DNA of 64,000 bases from Cubamyces lactineus (Eukaryota > Basidiomycota > Agaricomycetes > Polyporales > Polyporaceae). The translations under genes were made by a program, and so were the position numbers. Position 1 is the first letter of the stretch; each line of letters opens with the position of its first letter. Positions 57,562 to 64,000 of this stretch are shown one piece after another. The stretch covers positions 496,001 through 560,000 of the forward strand of contig JACDTU010000002.1 of NCBI GenBank assembly GCA_022376465.1, in the 5' to 3' direction. The notes under the pieces were generated by a model. The model was not told the DNA's origin. It worked only from the letters and a program-made list of their open reading frames with translations, and did no database searches.

Positions 57562-60500
57562 TTCGCGTCCGCAGCCCGTGACCGTGCTGACAGGACAAAA
57601 GCCCCCAACATCACCAACGCAGCAGCGCGTTGATAAGGATTAGCCCCTAAAACCAGCGCGAAAGCGTGACTGTTGCTTACGAGCGATGGACATGTATTCT
57701 TCTTTTCCAATGATGCTTGTCCCCCCCCCCCCTCCGTCCCGAGACCGGAGACCCGGAGACCTGAGATGGACGCGCGGAGACTTGGCGACTAGGATCACGT
57801 CGAGGCGGCCGAAAGGGGTCGCATCCCCGTTACCGCGCCGGAGTGGGCGCCATGCGACGCGCTTGTGGCGGTCCTCCAAAAGTGATAGTGTGTTCGGCGA
57901 GACAGACGCGAACTGGTGCGATGAGATGCGTCCATACGCCTTCAAAGATACTGAATGCCAGAGCGGGCGAAGCGTGGCAGATATGGGCGGAAGCGTAGCA
58001 TCGCGTTTGCGCACCCATCATTCGCCGGAAAGCGCTCCGCGCGGGATACTTGACTACGCGTCTCGACGGTCGCTACAGCTACCTTACGCGGTCGGACGCG
58101 TCTCTGCAAAGCGTCCAAGTTCTCAAGTGTGCTGATACAAAGGCCGCAGCGATTTGTGCGCTTACCTTCGAAAGTAGCCTCGTCCTCGTCGCTATGGTGG
58201 AAGAATACTGGGGCGGCAGCGGGTTTTGTGTTGCGACACGGCGGTGGGCGGAGTGGAGCGCATGCGGCCGCGTTTATGTTCGAAGTTTAGGTCTAGACTG
58301 TACAAGGATGAGCACTGTTGAATCCGGACGGTGGCTCACAGCGCCCTCGCAACGGACCCCAAAGATGCAGAAAATGCCGTTGAGGAACCAACTTACATAC
58401 ACGCTCGTACATAGCAACCACCTGCGTGGGTCTAGGCCTTCGCAGCGACTTCTTGTGGAGGTCTAGGCCGCTGGCTTGAACTTTTGATAACTAGGGCATC
58501 TCTCAGCCCATTCGCTACACATGACTGCGCCGCGAGGAAGAGTAACAACACGAGGCGTGTCACAAACCTGGATGTATGCCCAGATTAAGTGTGCGTAACG
58601 TCAGCGTTGCTACCCACACTTACTAGGAAACCACCTGTAGCGTGCGCGGTTATGCCGGGGGCACCACGACGTCATCTACGCGTTGTCATCGCAGAACGTC
58701 TTCGCCCACCTTTCAGCGCTGTGTGTAAGTCTACCACCAGATAGCTTGAACATACGTACACGCTTGCAGACGAGCGCGAGGAATCGCGGACTGCCTCGTT
58801 CCTCTTCCGCCCGTCGTGTCCCTGAGAGCCCGAGTAGGGAGTCTAGCCGCAGCACAGCACGGAGGCGGAAGAGGAGAGGGGCACGGGGAGCGGAGTTCAA
58901 CGCGATCGCGCAGCCACCCCCGGATACGGGCGCTCCGCCGGTACGCGAATTTGACGTTCGGGGACCGTCCCCAGTGCGCACCTTCATCCAGAACTCATTT
59001 TACTTTGAGTCTTGACTGCGCAATGCGCACCACCGGCGAAAGCAGCCTTGTAGGTCTAGAGGTATGGATAGGGTGGCCAAGGCATTCTGGGGCACGTACG
59101 CTGCTGAGTGCTCGCTGCCGGGTCTAGGCCCTCATTGAGCGGCGCACATGCGTCTTGGTAAGGGATATAGAGGGGGTAAGCTTGTGCTTAAGGTGGTCAG
59201 CAGAAAGTTGAGGGTGCGGCTGAGTCAGCGACGGTGATACGTTTACACGCGGGGATCCGTTCGTCAGTCTATGGGCCGTTCGTCGTCGTCGAAGCCTTGC
59301 AGAACACTTGAGAAAGCCGAGGCAAGCTGCGGCTTGTGCGCGACCTGACGTTAGCTATGATGAAAAAGATGAGTTCACGTTGCCCGACCTCTCCGCTTAC
59401 TCAACCTCACTCAACCTCAGCGATGTTCTCCCCCATCCTATCCGCCGTAGTACACCCGCCCCGCTCTGTACACCAAATATCCGCATGCCATGAAACACGA
59501 TCGACCTTCTGTGAGCTTCAGCACATGCCACAAGATGCCATACAGCACTCGGACGGCCTGGTGACCATCTCACGCGTCCGCCGGCCGTGCTGAGTGGCAC
59601 CTACGGCGGTGTCAGCATGTCACGACCCTTTCCCCGCGCCGAGTCACCGTATGCTGGGTGCGAGCCTCGAACAGCCTGAAATTTAGACTTTGCTCTCCAG
59701 AGAGCGTCATGCGACGGGGTGCTCAACGTATTTTCCGCCGACGAGGTTGAGGTTCAAGTTGTGTGACGCACGCCGACGCGTGACGCGTCGCGTTCTCGTG
59801 CGAAACCGAGTCAAAAAGTGCCGAATCGAGTCAACGCGCTGCTGGGACTGTGACCGAACGCACGAATAAAATCAAAATCGACGTTCGATATATCCACCGA
59901 GACTGTGCCCATCTTGCGCGGGTCTGACGTCACCCGACGCACGCCTGGCGCGATCCGGATTTGGGCCGTCGAGCGCGACGCGGCGGGGCTGCGGGCACGG
60001 GGACGCGATCGTGACGCGCGTTCGCCAAATTGTCGGGACGCGTCCTCTGCAGTGGTATGCACCGTGCGTATCCACCATGTCTACCGCGTCCGTGACCAGG
60101 AGAAGCGCGTCGTGGCCAAGACGACGCGATGATCATCTCACGCACCGAGCTTGGATGACGCGAGGTGAGTGGAGCTTGAGAGCGTCCATCATCTGCTATT
60201 GGTCCAGAACGGCGTAGGATGGCCTGAAGGTATGATTGGGATAGAATCATCGCTATCAAGAAGCAAACTTCCCAAACTTCCGAGTATCAAAGAGAGCCAA
60301 TCGCGAGCAGGAAACAGAGCGAACAGGCCTCAATTACTCACCGCGCCACTCCGAACTGCACAATACCTCACACCGATGACCTCATACCATATGCCCGCAT
60401 AGACCGACGGGATGTCGGTATGGTGAGTAACTTAACGTCGGCGTCGGCATATGTGATGGCTTTGGACGGTCGCGACGACGTCAACGCGGGGAGAGAGCGA

Positions 60501-62947
60501 CGTCAGCGTCGCCGCGACCATTCGTGCGCCCGATTCGAGGTGCGTGCAACTTGCAAGGCATGTATCGCATCGATGAGATGAGATGACGCCCTGCTCGCGT
60601 GGCTCGCACTCTATTCCGCCACCGCGACCGTCAACCGGTCCCTTTTGCTAAGTATGACGTCCATTAGGATCGTCCCTCACGCGCCTGAGACATAGTATTT
60701 CCGGGGAATTCAAGACGTGGATGGACTCGACGCGTGAGCTCGAGGGGAACACTGCGATTTATTCGGGAGTATTAGCTGCAATTGCGTGACGGCGGATGCG
60801 CGGACAAACCATGGGCGTTCACGTTCTCGAGCGATGATCAGCCTCCGTGGCCCGCAGGATCTCAGCTGCTCTGGCGAGTCGGAAACGCTGAACTGGTTGG
60901 AGGCCCCCCTACGTAGGCGTGCTTAAGCTGTGCGGGGAGCCTGAGAGACACGAGGCAAGTCAGTCACAGCCCCGCATTGCATACCGAGTCCAACGTACAC
61001 ATCCGGATATGTGCAGCTGTGTGCCTAACGCGATCGTGGCGTCCGTGCCGGCATAGATCGACGCACTCTGCTATGCTCACGCGGAGACGCGGCTGTCGCG
61101 GGACGGGCCCTCTTCGCTCCCTCCAGCTAGCACCAGCATGTACTAGCACGGCTCACCGTCGCCCTCTCTGCATCCCGCCGTTCTGTTGCTGCAGTCATCT
61201 GCCCACTCGGCACAGGACGCGTGACGCGCCCGACTGTTGACTGCATGGGATGCATGTATCCCTTGTGAGTACCTGCGTTCCTATGCGCCGTTCAGAGCGG
61301 TGGCTCTTAGGCCTCAAGCCTGATGCCAGCGGCCTGGCTGCCGACCACCGGTCACCGGGTCTGGCTGAGTGTGGTCAGCCCGTAGCGTATGTGGCTGGGA
61401 GCGCACCTTGCTCAATTGGTCGGACAATTGAAGCACTGCTTGCAGATACCAGGATGGCGGCCCCGGCACGACGAGCCCGAGTGTGCATGAACATCAAGAT
61501 GCAGGATCAAATCAGATCGAAGCCGCTGCAGCTCTGCAGCCACAAGGTCACCAGAGCTCGTAAGTATTATGTACGAACTTCAAGCTATGGCCATACAGGC
61601 ACTGACGATGAATGAGGACTTGGGCGTGAGTCACGCCCACAGTCGAATTCGACGTGGAAGCTGGAAGCTGAAGCGGGGTTGGAAGGACGGCGCGACCATG
61701 CGGGGTTTAGGCTTTTGCGTGCGAGCGCGTAGGCACTCGGTTCACCGGTACGACGCCGGGCGGGCGAGGAAGCTTCGCGGCTTGACGGTAGCGGTAAGAA
61801 CGACCGTGCGCGCTGTCCAGCCCAGTCTCAAGTGAATGCCAGTGGGGCCTGGAGAAATCGTCGGATCCCTGAAGACGTGGCGAGACGAGACGAGGCCGCG
61901 CGCTCGCCCAAAATGACCATTCGAAGCATAACGAGGGTTTGCAGGCTTGAAGTCGTGCACAGAATCAGCAGCGGCCGGCCAGTGCGCCGACCGCAGCGGC
62001 CACCATCGAATCACATCGATATGCCGCGCCGCGCCACGCGCTCCCGCACCCTGGCGACGAACGTCTATAGCTTATTCCCACCTCCCAAGCTCCAGGCCCA
62101 CACGGTCGACCCAAACGACGCGGGCTCCAGCGGCTGCGTCGAACCTCCCAGAATCTGCGCGGAGGACCCGCGCAGTACACATCCCACATCCGCAGATCGC
62201 AACAACGGAGACGTCGACGGTTAACCTGCATTGCTGCAAAAAAAATTGAGCATGACAACAAAAACGCCAACAACGCCTTTGTGGCGTGTGTATCACTGTC
62301 TGCCCATGGGCCATGCCGTATGCCGTAGCCCGTCACGTCCGGGTCCGCTTGCTCAGTTTCGCCACGCGCGACAGCATCTCACCCCAGTCTAGGCCCTCCG
62401 TCGTCCGCCCATCCGCGCAATGTGCACCGCGCCGGACGCGCCTGTCGATGACGCGATCAAGAGGCGGAGGGCGAGACCCCCGCCAACACGACACGCGCGT
62501 GCGCCGCGGCGGGCTCTCGCGGATGGAAAAGGGAAGTAGGTACCGCACCGCCTGACCGACGACGCGTATCGAGGCTCGGAAGCGGAAGCTCGCGCTCGCG
62601 GTGACGACGGGACCGGGTGACGATAGGGACGGGGGCGGGTGAAGAGCCGCGTTCAAGGGTGCACCACTGCACACCGGCGTGTGACTGGCTGGTCGCGCCC
62701 GCCGTAAGTACACCCGCCCGCCCTGGCCTGGTCACCCATCAGTGGTGCTCGGCGGTGTCGGGCGCGGTCTGCCTAGCGGCGCCTAGGATCGCGTGAAGAG
62801 TGTGGAAGGATGTAGACGGGACTCGGAGTGTGCACACTGCACAGACGCGGGTGTATGCTGGGAATTGAGTGCTTCAATTGGCTGCTCGTCCGTCCATCCG
62901 TCCCTACCTCCGGTAAATTTTCCTGCGAACCGAGCGCGAGAGAGATG

Positions 62948-62959
62948 CGTCAATTGACG
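62948..62959. repeat. 12-bp perfect palindrome
   Basis: CGTCAATTGACG reads the same on both strands. It lies in a stretch with several CG-rich near-repeats (GCGTCC, CGTCCGAG). It is a possible binding site for a dimeric factor, though such a length can arise by chance. Confidence 0.35.
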
Positions 62960-64000
62960 AAAGAACGCGTCCGAATCCGAGTATCCGCGCGTCCGAGAGC
63001 GGTGAATTCGCGACGAAGCGTCTCATTCACCGAAAAGCTCTACAAAAAACCGTCAAACTTCAGTCACGCTCCTCGCGACGGGATTCTTCTCCTCCCTCCA
63101 GGCTCCCGATAATTTTTTGCAGAGAGACAATGCAAGGCCGCCTGGCCACACACCCGCGTGAGCAGACGGCGGACCTGGACACGCCCCAGCCGCGATGCAC
63201 GCGTGCGTGAAGACATATACTTCCGCCCGGCGGCAACGAGGCAATAATGGTGATGATGATGATGTGTGCCTGTGTAGCGAGCGTTAAGCGCCGAAAACTT
63301 GGCGTACGCGCCGCGAGCTGCAACTCAGACTGCGCACGCGGCGGCCAACCAGAAAAAAAGGCAAGAAAGCAAGCTTGCTTGCGTGCGCATCGCGGAACAG
63401 GACGGGAACGCGATGGGGGTGTCGGCTAGCGAAGTTAGTGCGTGCGATGGGGAGAACATGTGCGAGGAGGAAAAGTATTTGCAGAAATTCGCCGACGGGG
63501 AACTCGAAAGTTGAGGATACGTGAAGTATGGACGTATACGTACGCGCCCGCGCGGCGTTTCTCCTCCACACACGCGCGCGTCGCTCTCGAGGCGCTCCAA
63601 ATCGCGGAAAGAAAACGTGCTTGGATTGGGTGTCAATGCTTCTCATGACGAGAACCCACCCCGGGGTCGTTAGCGTCGATGTCGCGTGCGCAATGCGGCG
63701 GTTGCTCGCTCGAGTGACACTCAATAAATCGCCTACGCATTGGGCCATTTATCCCGGCGGTTGTAGAACGATTGCGCCAGCAGGACGGGGAGCTTCGTAT
63801 CGCGAATCGTCCGATAGCGGGGCTAGCGCGAGGTGTGCGAGGGATCGCGAGCTCTTGCAAGAGCGTCTGGCGTGCGATTAGCCGCCGACCTATACCGTTA
63901 GTGGTACACCGACTAAGCGCTGTGGCCAGACGGGCGCGAGTCACTTACTACTCATGACTGCGATGGTACTTGCGTCGACATGTCGGCCGAGCGAGATATT

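Larger units (their letters stand above)
53985..64000. other. About 10 kb without supportable genes
   Basis: Only short frames occur on both strands (the longest are 172 and 167 residues), with Arg/Pro/Ala-rich composition typical of random GC-rich DNA. I could not link any of them through introns or match them to a family. The DNA is GC-rich with many CG dinucleotides. It contains a 12-C run (57,721-57,732), a perfect hairpin (57,541-57,561), a CRE-type TGACGTCA (59,925-59,932), ACGCGT sites near 59,775 and a 12-bp palindrome (62,948-62,959). Long upstream regulatory DNA of a gene beyond the window, or a long non-coding transcript, are possibilities I cannot separate. Confidence 0.5.

Noticed and set aside
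63240..63270. ATG/ATGATG repeat as a possible microsatellite
   Set aside because: Only a few imperfect units and not worth a repeat call.

Overview
The window looks like nuclear DNA of a basidiomycete, most likely a wood-inhabiting agaricomycete of polypore type. Genes are dense and intron-rich, with mostly 50-80 bp introns (GTRNGY donors, YAG acceptors) and occasional micro-exons of 19-39 nt. They encode typical eukaryotic proteins (COX16, VPS41, IML1/DEPDC5, BRX1, VPS54) next to families that are expanded in agaricomycetes (kinase-like proteins, F-box/LRR proteins, a class 3 lipase, GSTs). Nothing bacterial was seen. Exon structures were assembled by hand from splice signals and reading-frame continuity; most close exactly in frame from ATG to stop.

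Region 1 (1-5,000) holds COX16 and VPS41, divergently transcribed, followed by a decayed 3' end of an F-box gene. Region 2 (5,000-14,300) holds an unresolved candidate gene, a secreted class 3 lipase, an FAD-linked oxidase, a glutathione transferase, a TDG-type mismatch DNA glycosylase and a broken SEC63-like remnant. Region 3 (14,399-17,318) is a second copy of the region 1 block in the same orientation. It has an intact second COX16, a VPS41 copy with about 3.25 kb missing from the middle, and an intact F-box gene. The two copies have therefore decayed reciprocally: copy A kept VPS41, copy B kept the F-box gene, and both kept COX16.

Region 4 (17,746-22,762) is IML1, the GATOR1/SEACIT subunit. 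Region 5 (23,472-39,485) is a lineage-type cluster of five kinase-like genes plus one relict. All five share a six-exon, all phase-0 architecture, an Arg in place of the beta-3 Lys, a DFE in place of DFG, and an intron inside the HRD motif. Interspersed with them are two very small three-exon-type genes related to each other and a secreted APP1-like phosphatase with a GPI-like tail. This cluster is the best candidate for an undescribed system in the window.

Region 6 (40,345-53,984) holds an F-box/LRR-type protein, a RING/coiled-coil protein, BRX1, a C2H2+RING protein, a metaxin/SAM-type protein and VPS54. Two of these pairs are divergent with 270-300 bp shared promoters. Region 7 (53,985-64,000) is about 10 kb in which I could not support any gene. 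That is unusual against the compact spacing of the rest.
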